Positions 17,612 through 26,624 of a DNA stretch of 64,000 bases are shown here, piece by piece (the stretch's first letter is position 1; every line of letters begins with the position of its first letter). The stretch covers positions 4,836,001 through 4,900,000 of the forward strand of contig NZ_OY764190.1 of the NCBI RefSeq assembly GCF_963668215.1, read 5' to 3'. The notes beneath the pieces are model-generated. The model searched no databases. It was not told the origin of the DNA and saw only the letters and a program-made list of their open reading frames with translations. A program made the translations under genes and the position numbers. The DNA is from an uncultured Desulfosarcina sp. (lineage in GTDB: Bacteria; Desulfobacterota; Desulfobacteria; Desulfobacterales; Desulfosarcinaceae).

Positions 17612-18442
17612 TTACAAGGATTGGAGCACGTCGATCATAGTGTACACCCGGCCGGTTTTTCCTACGCCGATTTTTTCGTTCAGAAAGCAAGCCGCATCAA
17701 AGGTGCCTTCGGCGTAAATGTCGCGTCCGTTGACGTTATGCTGAAATTCAAACGCCACCGTCCCGTCCGCCGAGGTCAGCCGGTAGGTGTGCCAGCCGTG
17801 GCCGGACAGGTACTTCTCCGGAATACCCCATTTGTCCCGCTGAACTGCGGGGTCCCTTTCCATGACGATGTCCTTTTGTGAAAAATCGATGCCCATGCGC
17901 TGAAAGGCGGCCACCACCGCCTTTGCCGTGCCGCTGGTATCGGCCTTGCCAGCCTGATGGCTTTCGCGGACAGCGAGGGTATAGCCCCTGAAGATTCCGG
18001 GAAACGTGGTGGCGGCGTACTCCATCATGGCCTGGAAACCGACGATCTGCTTGGCCATGTTGGGTGCGATGACGGCGCAGACGGACGACCGGGCCACCGT
18101 TTGGTTCAGTTTCTCGCGGTCACCGCCGGTGGTTCCCATCACGAATGGCAGGCCCTGTTCACAGTAAAAGGCGGCATTGTCGTTGACCGCACTGGGATGG
18201 GTGAAGTCCACGCTGATGAACGTTTCATATTTCTCCGCCAGCGCCCGGATGTGCCCGCCACGCTCGGCCGGTCGGATCAGTTCGACGACCATTTCGCCGA
18301 TGGCGCACGATTCCGCGTCGATTTCAGGACCGGTCAGCGAGTGGGGCAAAAGGTTGACCCGCTCATCTTTTATGGCATGGACGGCGATGGTGGAGGCGAC
18401 GTTTCCCGGAAGACCGTTGATCATGATGTTGACTGGTTTCAT
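17612..18442 (-). CDS. dapB: 4-hydroxy-tetrahydrodipicolinate reductase
   Basis: The protein begins MKPVNIMINGLPGNVAS, with the Rossmann glycine motif, and contains VDFTHPSAVNDN, GTTGGDREKL and RESHQAGKADTSGTAK, where the SHxxGKxDTSGTA segment binds substrate. It resembles the plant-type/DapB2 branch more than E. coli DapB. It makes tetrahydrodipicolinate for lysine and diaminopimelate. The start at 18442 is preceded by CAAGGGGAAACACG. An upstream in-frame extension is not family-like. Confidence 0.9.
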   Translation of the reverse strand: MKPVNIMINGLPGNVASTIAVHAIKDERVNLLPHSLTGPEIDAESCAIGEMVVELIRPAERGGHIRALAEKYETFISVDFTHPSAVNDNAAFYCEQGLPFVMGTTGGDREKLNQTVARSSVCAVIAPNMAKQIVGFQAMMEYAATTFPGIFRGYTLAVRESHQAGKADTSGTAKAVVAAFQRMGIDFSQKDIVMERDPAVQRDKWGIPEKYLSGHGWHTYRLTSADGTVAFEFQHNVNGRDIYAEGTFDAACFLNEKIGVGKTGRVYTMIDVLQSL

Positions 18443-18509
18443 CGTGTTTCCCCTTGTTTTTTTGTTTCTGCGGCGGACCCGGCCTTTCATAAGGCCCCCC
18501 GCTTTCTCG

Positions 18510-20234
18510 TCATGAATTGAAAGGATGCGGCCGTTGCCCCGAAAGCTCCCGGCGGATCGTTTCGGCGAGGGCAGCCAGTTCGGGAAAATGGTGGTCTCCC
18601 AGCGCTTGAAGATGACCGGCCAACATGCTGCCGGCCGCCGGAATCCACTGTTCGAACAGTCTTTTGCCTTTGACCCGGTTCAGGAAACCGAAAGCGCCCA
18701 GCATCTGAAGATTGCGGGTGACAACGCAGTGGCGGTAGCCGTAAACGAACCGCTCCGGGTCGCAGTTCAGACGGTTTTTTGCCTGCTCGGCGGCATAGCG
18801 CAGCAATTCGTGTTGAAGGTTCGGGTGCAACCGGGCATAGGGATCGATCAACAGGGAGGCCAGGTCGTATTGGACCGGCCCGATGCGGGCCCCCTGAAAA
18901 TCGATGAGATAGTGCCGATCCTCACGGACCATGACGTTGCGCGATTGAAAATCGCGATGGATCAATCCCGTGACCCCGTTTTCCAGGGTGCGTCCGGCCA
19001 GGGTTTCGAATGCTGCGGCCAGATCTTCGTAATCGACGGCCAGATCGAGATACCCGTTGACAAACGCGTCCATAAAATAGCGGCACTCGTTTTTCAGAAT
19101 CAGGCCGCGGTCGTAGGCTTCGCTCTGGCAGGTCCAGTGCGGATCGAAACCGTCGGCCGCCCGGGACGTCAGGTCCAGCAGGGTGTCGATGACCTTGCAA
19201 TATCGTTGTTTAATCAATCCGTCGTCGGTTTCCTGCCGGATGGCCTGCTGAAGGTGACAGTCTCCCAGGTCTTCCATGAAAACCAGGCCGCTGAATTCAT
19301 CGTGCCGGTATATCCGCGGAACGGGCAGACCACGGTTGAACAGGTGGGCGCCGATGGAAACGAAGGCACGGACTTCGCTGCCTTGCGGATCGGGGGTTAT
19401 GCCGTGATCGGCCATGACGATGCGGTTGCGGCCGTCGGTCAGGCGGTACCACTTGCGGTCGCTGCCGTCGCCGGCCAGCTGCCGGCAGCTGATCTCGCCT
19501 GGAGAACATCTGGGAAAAGCCATCCGGAAGACATCCGGCGCCAGGGCATCCATCACCGCGTCGCGGAAGCGCTGCGGCGTTCCCACATCCTGCCAGTAGG
19601 GGGGGCGGACCACATGGGCATGGATGGATTGGCCTTCGGCGAGCATCTCCCTGTAAATCGCTATGATATCGCAGAACGCTCCTTCCGGTATCCGCCCGAC
19701 AATGCCGGGATTGATGACATGGATACCGGTAAAGGCCAGTTTCCGGCAGCCATCCGGTGGCGGCGGATCGGAAAAACGTTCGAATCCCACCACATGATCG
19801 CCCCGATCCACCCAGACCTGATTGAATTCCTCGTGGTCATGCATGACCATAGTTGCCGATGCGTTTTGGTTGCAGTGGCGGCGATAGACTTCTGCAAGAT
19901 CGATGTCCGTGAGGATGTCCGCATTGACGAGCAGAAAAGGGGCGTTGTCCCAGAAATCGGCCAGGCGGCGAATGGCTCCACCGGTGCCCAGAATTTTCGA
20001 TTCGTGGCTCAAAAGGACGGCAAGCCCGAAATCGTTTTTCTCCAGGTAGGCCCGGATCTGCTCGGCCAGATGATGCGCATTGACGGCGATGCCCGTACAT
20101 CCGGCCGCCTTTAACGCAGCGATCGTGTGGCCGAGCAAAGGCGTGCCGCCGACCGGAAACAGCGCTTTGGGCAGGTGATCGGTATGCGGTGCCAGACGGG
20201 TGCCGAAACCCGCTGCCAGTATCAGCGCTTTCAT
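18510..20234 (-). CDS. Fused sugar-1-phosphate nucleotidyltransferase and APH-type kinase (MurU-AmgK-like)
   Basis: Residues 1-240 form a nucleotidyltransferase with LAAGFGTRLAPHTDHLPKAL and ADILTDIDL. Residues 250-570 form an aminoglycoside-phosphotransferase-type kinase with GDGSDRKWYRL, catalytic HRDFQSRN (His426, Asp428, Asn433) and LIDFQGA. Separate MurU and AmgK proteins of Pseudomonas convert MurNAc to UDP-MurNAc, bypassing de novo synthesis, and both halves look like them. The fusion would be a one-polypeptide salvage enzyme. The start overlaps the plsB-like stop by 4 bp. Other sugar substrates remain possible. Confidence 0.75.
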   Translation of the reverse strand: MKALILAAGFGTRLAPHTDHLPKALFPVGGTPLLGHTIAALKAAGCTGIAVNAHHLAEQIRAYLEKNDFGLAVLLSHESKILGTGGAIRRLADFWDNAPFLLVNADILTDIDLAEVYRRHCNQNASATMVMHDHEEFNQVWVDRGDHVVGFERFSDPPPPDGCRKLAFTGIHVINPGIVGRIPEGAFCDIIAIYREMLAEGQSIHAHVVRPPYWQDVGTPQRFRDAVMDALAPDVFRMAFPRCSPGEISCRQLAGDGSDRKWYRLTDGRNRIVMADHGITPDPQGSEVRAFVSIGAHLFNRGLPVPRIYRHDEFSGLVFMEDLGDCHLQQAIRQETDDGLIKQRYCKVIDTLLDLTSRAADGFDPHWTCQSEAYDRGLILKNECRYFMDAFVNGYLDLAVDYEDLAAAFETLAGRTLENGVTGLIHRDFQSRNVMVREDRHYLIDFQGARIGPVQYDLASLLIDPYARLHPNLQHELLRYAAEQAKNRLNCDPERFVYGYRHCVVTRNLQMLGAFGFLNRVKGKRLFEQWIPAAGSMLAGHLQALGDHHFPELAALAETIRRELSGQRPHPFNS

Positions 20235-22870
20235 TGCCCCAATGCGGTCAGGTAATGTGAAATGAGCGATTCGTATCGGGAGATGGCGCCAGTGTCTTCC
20301 TGGTTTTGGATGCCTTTGTTGGCAAAGAAGAGCAGTCCATTGGAATAGTTGATCTTGGATACCGATTCGACCAGTTCGATTTCCCTGTTTTTGACCATTT
20401 GAAGGCCCAGGGTTTGAATCTTTTTCAACTTGTCCTTGGTTTCCAGATTCTCTTTGCGGTTGGTGCGGATAAAGGCGAGAACGACCCGATAGGATTCGAA
20501 ATAGGGTTTGACGAACGCAGCGAACAGCTTCAGTTTGCGATAGCCCGAAGAGGTGATCTGATAGCGGTCCGGGATGGTGGGGTGCGGCATGAGTATGGCG
20601 TCGTCGATGAAGGCCTTGATCGTTTTTCTCACTTCGTGGGTGGACGGGCGATCCATGTCGAAAGCGAATTCGTATTTGAAAAAGTCCCTGAAGAACTGGT
20701 GCTGTTCGTGCAAATCGATGGCGTTGAACTGAAAAGCGTCCTTTTCCAGGATGGCCAGCGCGGTGAACGCGGCCGGAACGAAATAGGAAATGCAGTTGTT
20801 TTTGTAAAATTCCAGCAAGGAGCGTTTGGCGGCATTGACCGTATACTCGGTCTGATCCTCCGGAGGGCCTTTTGCATTCGAAGCGTCTTCCAGCAGCTTA
20901 CGCGCCAGGTAACGATCGACGGCATGATCCATGGCGCGGTCCGCATTGAGAACGAAGGTATCCGCCAGCTTGGCGTTCTGGGACATGGCAAAGGTCAGGT
21001 AGGTGTTGGCCGTTTCCATGAGTTCGTCATGGGTGAAGCGCGGCCGGGCGATGTTGAGAATTGCGGCCGCCACCAGCCCATGGGGGGTGACCACTGTCTG
21101 TTTGTCGATGGCGTTGACGATCCGCCAGCCGAGCTGCCGGATCAGGGCGTTGACCTCCTTGTCGGGCATTCGATCGAAAGGCGTCGATTGGCCGGCCAGA
21201 AATTCACTGGCCGCAATGGGCTCGTGGTAATTGATATAGATTTTCCCATACCGTTTTTTCAGAAAACGCCTGGCGCGGATGACCTGGCCCAGATTTTCGC
21301 TCTCTTTCTTGCCCCCCTCCACTTCATGGATATAGGCATGCTCTTCGATAATACGATCGTAGCCGATATAGACCGGAACGAAGATCATATCCTCGCAGGC
21401 CCCGTTGCGGTAAGCGTTCAGCAGAATCGAGATCAGGCCCAGTTTGGGCGCGAGCAATTTGCCGGAACGACTTCTCCCCCCCTCGATAAACAGTTCGATG
21501 TTGAAGCCTTCTTCGAGCAGTTTGTGGATGTAGGCCGAAAAAACGCGTGAATAGAGAACTGCGCCCTTGAACGTACGCCTCAGGAAAAAGGCTCCGCCGC
21601 CACGAAAGATGGGACCCAATGGCCAGAACGAGAGGTTCTTGCCGGCGGCGATATGCGGGCAGGGCATGTTGTTGTGGTACATCACATAAGAAAGGATCAG
21701 GTAGTCGATGTGGCTTTTGTGACAGGGGATCAGGATCAACGGGCCTTTTTGGGACATGGCCTTGACTTTTGCCAGGCCGGCCTTGTCGATGACGGCGCCG
21801 TCGAACATGGAATTAATGATCCAGCCCACGACATAGTTCAGCATGCGAATGACGAAAGGGCTGTACCGAGCGGCGATTTCGTCCAGGTAGCCGTCGGCCT
21901 TCTTTCTGATCTTGTGGATCGGTTCTTTACGCGAATCGGCATGTTTTTTTATGAAGCGCTGCATCGATTCGCCGGTGAAAATGGCTTCTTTGATTTCTTC
22001 GCTGGATTTCAATACAGGGCCGGTGATGCTCTGCCGGTGACGATTGTGCTGCAGCAGAAGTTCGCGCCGCAGTTGAAGGGCCTTGTAATCGTCGGTCTTG
22101 TCGGCACAGGCGGACCGGGCGAGCCATTGGCGCAGATTCAGCGGCTGGGAAAGCTCGACGAAGATCTTTCCGGGCTGACGGATCAGGGTCACGACCTTCC
22201 TGATTTTGCCGGGTCTTTGGGAGGTGCCGAAGAACGAATCCACCAGACTGGGCACAGACGGCAGCGGTTTTTTGCTGTAAAAGATCAATTGGGGAACCAG
22301 GTAAATGGGGCGGTTCGTCTTTTCCTGGATCTCGATGAGGTAGCGCAACGGATCGACCTTGTCCTTGACGAAACGGCGATAAAAGCCTTTTTTCTCAACC
22401 AGCCAAACCAGAGCGCAGCCCGAGGAAAGCAGGGACCGTTCATAATAGCCGCTGCGATAGGGATTGTGTATCCGGTGGCGTTGAATCAACTCGTCGAGGT
22501 AGGCCAGGCAGATGCGCAATACCCTTGAAATCGGCTGCCAGAGGTAAACTTCGGAATCGAAGAGCAGTTGAGGAACGGGCAGCCGCTGTTGCCGATAGCG
22601 GGTATGGGCAAAGAGAAAATCGAACCCGCTTTTGTACTTGGTGGTGTATACGATGATGGCGTCTTCAGGAATATTTTTTATGATGTCGGCTTGTTCGGGA
22701 CCCATGAAAACGCCTGAAAAAAGGCGGTCGAGTAAAAAAGCCGAGAGACTGCCGGGAGGGGAAGGCAGAAAACAGAAAAAATGATCATGGGAATTTTTCA
22801 ACAGCCTGTCCATCCACCGGCGAAATTTCGATCCCATGGCAAAAATGCGATGTCTATTTTTATTTTTCAT
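20231..22870 (-). CDS. plsB: PlsB-like glycerol-3-phosphate 1-O-acyltransferase
   Basis: The 879-residue protein has the acyltransferase motifs of PlsB: PCHKSHIDYLILSYV (HxxxxD block), GGAFFLRRTFKG, FIEGGRSRSGKLLAPK, and IFVPVYIGYDRIIE. It is the size of bacterial PlsB and would acylate sn-1 of glycerol 3-phosphate in the inner membrane. No strong ribosome site precedes the start at 22870; a second ATG at 22837 is possible. It is translationally coupled to the MurU-AmgK gene through a 4-bp overlap. Confidence 0.9.
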   Translation of the reverse strand: MKNKNRHRIFAMGSKFRRWMDRLLKNSHDHFFCFLPSPPGSLSAFLLDRLFSGVFMGPEQADIIKNIPEDAIIVYTTKYKSGFDFLFAHTRYRQQRLPVPQLLFDSEVYLWQPISRVLRICLAYLDELIQRHRIHNPYRSGYYERSLLSSGCALVWLVEKKGFYRRFVKDKVDPLRYLIEIQEKTNRPIYLVPQLIFYSKKPLPSVPSLVDSFFGTSQRPGKIRKVVTLIRQPGKIFVELSQPLNLRQWLARSACADKTDDYKALQLRRELLLQHNRHRQSITGPVLKSSEEIKEAIFTGESMQRFIKKHADSRKEPIHKIRKKADGYLDEIAARYSPFVIRMLNYVVGWIINSMFDGAVIDKAGLAKVKAMSQKGPLILIPCHKSHIDYLILSYVMYHNNMPCPHIAAGKNLSFWPLGPIFRGGGAFFLRRTFKGAVLYSRVFSAYIHKLLEEGFNIELFIEGGRSRSGKLLAPKLGLISILLNAYRNGACEDMIFVPVYIGYDRIIEEHAYIHEVEGGKKESENLGQVIRARRFLKKRYGKIYINYHEPIAASEFLAGQSTPFDRMPDKEVNALIRQLGWRIVNAIDKQTVVTPHGLVAAAILNIARPRFTHDELMETANTYLTFAMSQNAKLADTFVLNADRAMDHAVDRYLARKLLEDASNAKGPPEDQTEYTVNAAKRSLLEFYKNNCISYFVPAAFTALAILEKDAFQFNAIDLHEQHQFFRDFFKYEFAFDMDRPSTHEVRKTIKAFIDDAILMPHPTIPDRYQITSSGYRKLKLFAAFVKPYFESYRVVLAFIRTNRKENLETKDKLKKIQTLGLQMVKNREIELVESVSKINYSNGLLFFANKGIQNQEDTGAISRYESLISHYLTALGQ

Positions 22871-23210
22871 TATATCAGAGTGTTATCATGAGTGAAGATG
22901 AGGGCTGCATTTTTTACGGAAAAATAACAGATGCCTTGATCCATTGCAACGCCATATTCATCGGAGAAAAATATGCTTGCGCATCTCCGGCTTCTATGTT
23001 ATCTCCAAATAATTCGATAGCTTTACCCAATAGGGGGCTATCTAATTGAAATTCCATCGATATCCCATAGCATAAGCGTCAGTCGGTCCATACCGGCGCC
23101 CATGAAGAGGATCGCTAAACAAGTCGAACCTCGTCCCATAAGCGGTTCGACCAAAAGTTATTTTGTCTGTCTAACTTAAAAATCTAGTTTACGAAGGAGG
23201 ATGATTTTTT
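22871..23210. other. 340-bp intergenic region with a hairpin
   Basis: This is the divergent promoter region between plsB and the small coiled-coil protein gene. It holds an 8-bp perfect inverted repeat, GTCGAACC (23123-23130) and GGTTCGAC (23144-23151), with a 13-base loop. A strong ribosome site, GAAGGAGG, lies just before 23211. I see no convincing ORF or known riboswitch core. Confidence 0.5.
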
Positions 23211-23492
23211 ATGAAAACGTTAATTGGTGGAGCGGTGGCAGCAGTCCTCGGCCTGATCGGCCTGTCGGTATGGTTCGGTGAATTCCTTCAGCTCTTGGCC
23301 GGCGCGATTCCGGTGATGTTGTTGCTCGGCGGCGGGCTTGCCCTTTATCTGGGATTTGACGAACTCAAGGATACCTGGAAAAAAGATGAAGGCGTTGCCG
23401 ATGCCGGAGCTGCCGATGACGATGCCGAGAAATACAAACAGGAGATCGATGATCTCAAAAAAGAGATCGAAACCCTGAAATCCGAAAAGTAA
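23211..23492 (+). CDS. Small membrane protein with C-terminal coiled coil, unknown function
   Basis: The 93-residue protein has two hydrophobic stretches (about 5-22 and 26-48, Gly/Leu/Ala-rich). A charged linker then leads to a heptad-like helix (EKYKQEIDDLKKEIETLKSEK). A very strong Shine-Dalgarno (AAGGAGGATG) and a strong terminator just after it suggest a well-expressed single-gene unit. I do not recognise the family. It could anchor or multimerise at the inner membrane. Confidence 0.7.
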   Translation: MKTLIGGAVAAVLGLIGLSVWFGEFLQLLAGAIPVMLLLGGGLALYLGFDELKDTWKKDEGVADAGAADDDAEKYKQEIDDLKKEIETLKSEK

Positions 23493-23523
23493 GCCGAACG
23501 TTCCTTCCGAATTAGAAAACTAC

Positions 23524-23556
23524 GCCCCGACCGAATCGTCGGCCGGGGCTTTTGTT
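23524..23556 (+). terminator. Rho-independent terminator after the small coiled-coil gene
   Basis: A GC-rich stem of GCCCCG pairing with CGGGGC, extended inward by CCGA/TCGG, is followed by CTTTTGTTTG. It lies 31 bp after the stop codon. Confidence 0.85.
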
Positions 23557-23871
23557 TGCTTTTCCGGAAGTCTTTTCTCGATGATCCGCCCCTTTCGACA
23601 GGTTCCGTCCCCTCCCTATGTTCCGCCCGTGTGATTTCCCGATCGTAACCACGACAGCATTGCGTGCGACTAAAGCTGAAAGGCAATGGCGCCGATATTT
23701 GATGGCGGGTCGTTTCGAAATGCTTTGTTGCCTGAACGAAGCGGCGCCGTGTTAAGACTCCCCGGAAGCCCGGTTTCGATTTTAGCCCCGGGGAAAACGA
23801 ATGAAAGGAAAAGGGGCTGATTTTACGATCCGATCCCGTAAGCGAACGGATGCCCCGAAAGTAAACGTACC
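23557..23871. other. Intergenic region without a supported gene
   Basis: About 315 bp between the terminator and the next gene. Only weak ORFs of atypical composition cross it. I see no tRNA, no ncRNA core and no repeat that recurs in the window. Confidence 0.4.
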
Positions 23872-24189
23872 ATGTTCCCGAAAATGATTGACCTGATATT
23901 GCCGTCGACGATCGATGAAGCCGTCGATATCCTGCTCGATGATTTGCCTTTGCTGGATCGGTCGCGGCTGGCCTGTCTTACAACGGAAGAACTGGACCTC
24001 ATCAACCGTATGGTGGGGCTTCAGATCGCCAGAGATTTCAAGCTGTGGAGCGGCAACGACGATCTGCTGCATGAATGTATGGCGGTTATCGAACAACAGG
24101 GCGATAAAGACGCCGACCCGACAATGGTGATTATCCGTGCCATGTGGGCAAAATTGCAAGAGACCCATGTGCTGCGGTTGGTCAAGTGA
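23872..24189 (+). CDS. Conserved hypothetical protein, DUF6794-like (tentative)
   Basis: The 105-residue, mostly helical protein runs LPSTIDEAVDILLDDLPLLDRSRLACLTTEELDLINRMVGLQIARDF and then LWSGNDDLLHEC. The pattern of an N-terminal proline, helix pairs and a KLWxGNxxLL motif recalls DUF6794 proteins, but I cannot confirm this. It has no signal peptide or membrane helix. It converges on namZ. Confidence 0.6.
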   Translation: MFPKMIDLILPSTIDEAVDILLDDLPLLDRSRLACLTTEELDLINRMVGLQIARDFKLWSGNDDLLHECMAVIEQQGDKDADPTMVIIRAMWAKLQETHVLRLVK

Positions 24190-24213
24190 CCTGTCGGCCT
24201 TGTTTCGCCGCGC

Positions 24214-25386
24214 TCAATACAATTTCACCTTCCGAATCCTTTTTTCATAAGCGGACAACCCGTCTGCCCATTGGGCGGTGATTTGCGCGACGGGCCTGCC
24301 GGCTTCGATTTGTGAGCGGATTTCCCTGTCGCCCAGGATCAGGTCCATGGGAAGACGCGTAAATTCGTATTCGTAAGGCGGCTGTTTATACGCGAAGCGA
24401 TCCGAGTATAGCCGATAAATGGCCTGGTAAAGCCCCAGGGACAGCGCATAGGGCGAATAGCGCGCTTTGTCGGTAATATGGATTTGAAATCCCCGGCACG
24501 GCTGACCCGACCATTTGTTGGCGGTCGGTTCGAACACGACGGGGCGAAGAACGACGCCTGGCATCAGTTCGTCGTCGACGGCGTCCAACAGCCGGTCGGG
24601 GGAGATGAACGGCGCCCCGAAAAGCTCGAACGGCTGGGTGGTGCCCCTGCCTTCGGAAATATTGGTGCCTTCCCAGATCACCTGGCCGGGGTAGACCAGG
24701 GCCGACGCGGGCGTGGGCAGGTTGGGGGAGGGGGCGACCCACGGCAGCCCGGTTTGTTCGAAGGTCATTTCCCTTTTCCATCCCTGCATAGCGACCACCT
24801 CAAGGTCGCAGCCGATTCCGAAAGCGGTATTGAACAAAATGGCCAGTTCGCCAATGGTCAGGCCGTGACGCATGGGAAGCGGATATCGCCCCACGAAAGA
24901 TGAAAATTCCGTTTTCAGTAAGTTTCCTTCGATCCGGTCTCCGCCCACCGGATTGGGCCGATCCAGCACGATGACTTTTTTTCCGGTTTGCCGTGCTGTT
25001 TCCATGCAATACGAAAGCGTATAGATGAAGGTGTAGACGCGGGTGCCAACGTCCTGAAGGTCCACCAGCAGGACGTCTACGGGGTCCAGCATGGCCGGGG
25101 TGGGTTTGCGGGTTTCGCCGTACAGGGAGAACACCGGCAGGCCGGTGGCGCCATCCTCCAGGTGGTCCGATTCGACCATGTTGTCCTGCTTTTCGGCAAA
25201 AAAGCCGTGCTGGGGAGAATAAAGCGCCTTGAGCTGTCCCGGAAGAGCTCGGGCGATTCGAAGCCGCGCGTGGATGAACCGGCTGTCCACCGATGCCGGA
25301 TTGCACAACAATCCCATCCGTTTGCCCTTCACCGTATCGGGCGGTGCATCCAAAAAAACTTCGAGACCGGTCTTCACTTTTTCCAT
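24214..25386 (-). CDS. namZ: Exo-beta-N-acetylmuramidase NamZ family (DUF1343)
   Basis: From the ATG at 25386 the 390-residue protein shows the DUF1343 landmarks KGKRMGLLCNPASVD, ALYSPQHGFFAEKQDNM, VLLVDLQDVGTRVYTFIYTLSYCME, VLDRPNPVGG, and EGTNISEGRGTTQPFELFGAPF. NamZ releases terminal MurNAc from peptidoglycan chains in Bacillus. No signal peptide is evident, which differs from secreted members and hints at intracellular muropeptide use. A GAGG site lies upstream; the longer in-frame extension to 25575 is AT-rich and not family-like. Confidence 0.85.
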   Translation of the reverse strand: MEKVKTGLEVFLDAPPDTVKGKRMGLLCNPASVDSRFIHARLRIARALPGQLKALYSPQHGFFAEKQDNMVESDHLEDGATGLPVFSLYGETRKPTPAMLDPVDVLLVDLQDVGTRVYTFIYTLSYCMETARQTGKKVIVLDRPNPVGGDRIEGNLLKTEFSSFVGRYPLPMRHGLTIGELAILFNTAFGIGCDLEVVAMQGWKREMTFEQTGLPWVAPSPNLPTPASALVYPGQVIWEGTNISEGRGTTQPFELFGAPFISPDRLLDAVDDELMPGVVLRPVVFEPTANKWSGQPCRGFQIHITDKARYSPYALSLGLYQAIYRLYSDRFAYKQPPYEYEFTRLPMDLILGDREIRSQIEAGRPVAQITAQWADGLSAYEKRIRKVKLY

Positions 25387-25491
25387 TCGCAGTTTCGCCT
25401 CAAGGTTCGCGGGTTGATCCTGTTTTTTCCCGTGAAGTGATTTATCACAGTGTCGGAGACAGAAAAAGTAGAAAACGATGCGCCAAACGGC

Positions 25492-25520
25492 TTGACACGG
25501 CTTGAAAGAAAAAATATAAA
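25492..25520 (+). promoter_or_regulatory. Sigma70-type promoter for the MinD-like/2-oxoacid oxidoreductase operon
   Basis: A perfect -35 TTGACA (25492-25497) and a -10 TATAAA (25515-25520) are separated by exactly 17 bp, about 110 bp upstream of the GTG at 25636. It points into the vor/kor genes and diverges from namZ. Confidence 0.65.
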
Positions 25521-25635
25521 AAACGTTTTCGCTATAATTTCCGACAACGGGCCGCACCCTCGCGACATCTTCCAACAGGTTTTCGCCTTTTGCCGGCCGG
25601 CATTGTACAACGATTGGTAAAGGATCACTTGACCG

Positions 25636-26346
25636 GTGGAACTGGATTTACGTGGTATTGTCATCATCGTCGGCGCCTATGGCAGCGGGAAGACCGAAGT
25701 GGCCATCAATCTGGCCCTTGCCATGAACCATCGGGGAACCGAGGTCCGGCTGGCCGACCTGGATCTGGTAAATCCCTATTTCAGAACCCGTGAAGCCCGC
25801 CATGTTCTAAGGAGCCGGGGAATCGACGTCGTTCTGCCGGAGGACCAGTACATGCACGCCGATCTTCCCATCCTGACACCGAAGGTGTCCGGCATGCTGA
25901 AAAAGCCCACGGGTCTGACCCTGTTGGATGTCGGGGGCGACGACGTCGGGGCGACGGTGCTGGCGGCTCTGGCGGACTTCTTAAAAGGCAAGGTTCCTGA
26001 AGTCCTGCAGGTGATCAACCCCAACCGCCCCCATACCGACACGGTGGACGGCTGCCTGAAAATGCGCCGGGAAATCGAAAAGAGTTCCAAAATGACCATA
26101 ACCGGCATCGTCGGCAACGCCAATCTGATGGAGGCGACCCGGGAGCAGGACATCCTCGATGGATACGATTTTGCGAGCCGGGTGGCCCAGGCCGCGGGTA
26201 TCCCATTGCGGTTCATTACGATCCCGGCCGCCCTGTTGACCCGGATAGACAAAAGGAGTATTCATTGCCCGGTGCTGGCCGTAAAACGGCAGCTGGTGCC
26301 CCCCTGGATGAAAGCCGAATCATTGGATTTCAAATCTCAAGTTTGA
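25636..26346 (+). CDS. MinD/CobQ-like P-loop ATPase, first gene of the 2-oxoacid oxidoreductase operon
   Basis: The 236-residue protein has a P-loop GAYGSGKTE (about 13-21), a DLDLVNPYFRTREA switch-like segment and LLDVGGDDVGA in the Walker B position. The lysine pattern differs from the deviant Walker A of true MinD. Homologues often precede ferredoxin-dependent oxidoreductase genes, but I know of no proven role; iron-sulfur assembly or regulation are guesses. The GTG start is in frame with the fold. The last codons run into an ATTTCAAA/TTTGAAAT inverted repeat. Confidence 0.75.
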   Translation: MELDLRGIVIIVGAYGSGKTEVAINLALAMNHRGTEVRLADLDLVNPYFRTREARHVLRSRGIDVVLPEDQYMHADLPILTPKVSGMLKKPTGLTLLDVGGDDVGATVLAALADFLKGKVPEVLQVINPNRPHTDTVDGCLKMRREIEKSSKMTITGIVGNANLMEATREQDILDGYDFASRVAQAAGIPLRFITIPAALLTRIDKRSIHCPVLAVKRQLVPPWMKAESLDFKSQV

Positions 26347-26354
26347 AATTTCAA
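26328..26354. repeat. AT-rich imperfect inverted repeat at the gene end
   Basis: The stretch ATTTCAAA, then CTCAAG, then TTTGAAAT and a further TTTCAAAT overlaps the stop of the P-loop ATPase gene. Its base composition differs sharply from the flanking GC-rich coding DNA. It may be an mRNA processing or partial termination site ahead of the ferredoxin gene (inference). Confidence 0.4.
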
Positions 26355-26377
26355 ATGCGACGAAGGAGCAATGTATC

Positions 26378-26602
26378 ATGGCATATCAACACCATATCGA
26401 GCGGGACCGGTGCAAGGGCTGCGGCCTGTGCATCACCGTGTGTCCCAAAAACGTTCTCGAAATTTCCCCCGATGTCAATGCAAAGGGGTATTTCCCGGCC
26501 TTTCAGGCGCGTCCGGACGACTGCATTCACTGCAGTATGTGCTGCATCATGTGCCCGGACGTGGCCATCACCATCACCGAAACCGAAGAACCCGCCGCCT
26601 GA
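26378..26602 (+). CDS. 2-oxoacid:ferredoxin oxidoreductase, 2x[4Fe-4S] ferredoxin (delta) subunit
   Basis: The 74-residue protein carries two clusters' worth of cysteines: C12-x2-C15-x2-C18-x3-C22-P and C49-x2-C52-x2-C55-x3-C59-P, with one extra Cys at 56. It passes electrons between the TPP-bound intermediate and external ferredoxin. A GAAGGAG site precedes the ATG. It is followed by the alpha, beta and gamma subunit genes. Confidence 0.93.
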   Translation: MAYQHHIERDRCKGCGLCITVCPKNVLEISPDVNAKGYFPAFQARPDDCIHCSMCCIMCPDVAITITETEEPAA

Positions 26603-26624
26603 CCGCGGTTAATGGAGGAACACC

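Noticed and set aside
22871-23210. Riboswitch or c-di-GMP aptamer in the plsB/small-gene gap
   Set aside because: Only a simple hairpin; no conserved aptamer core.
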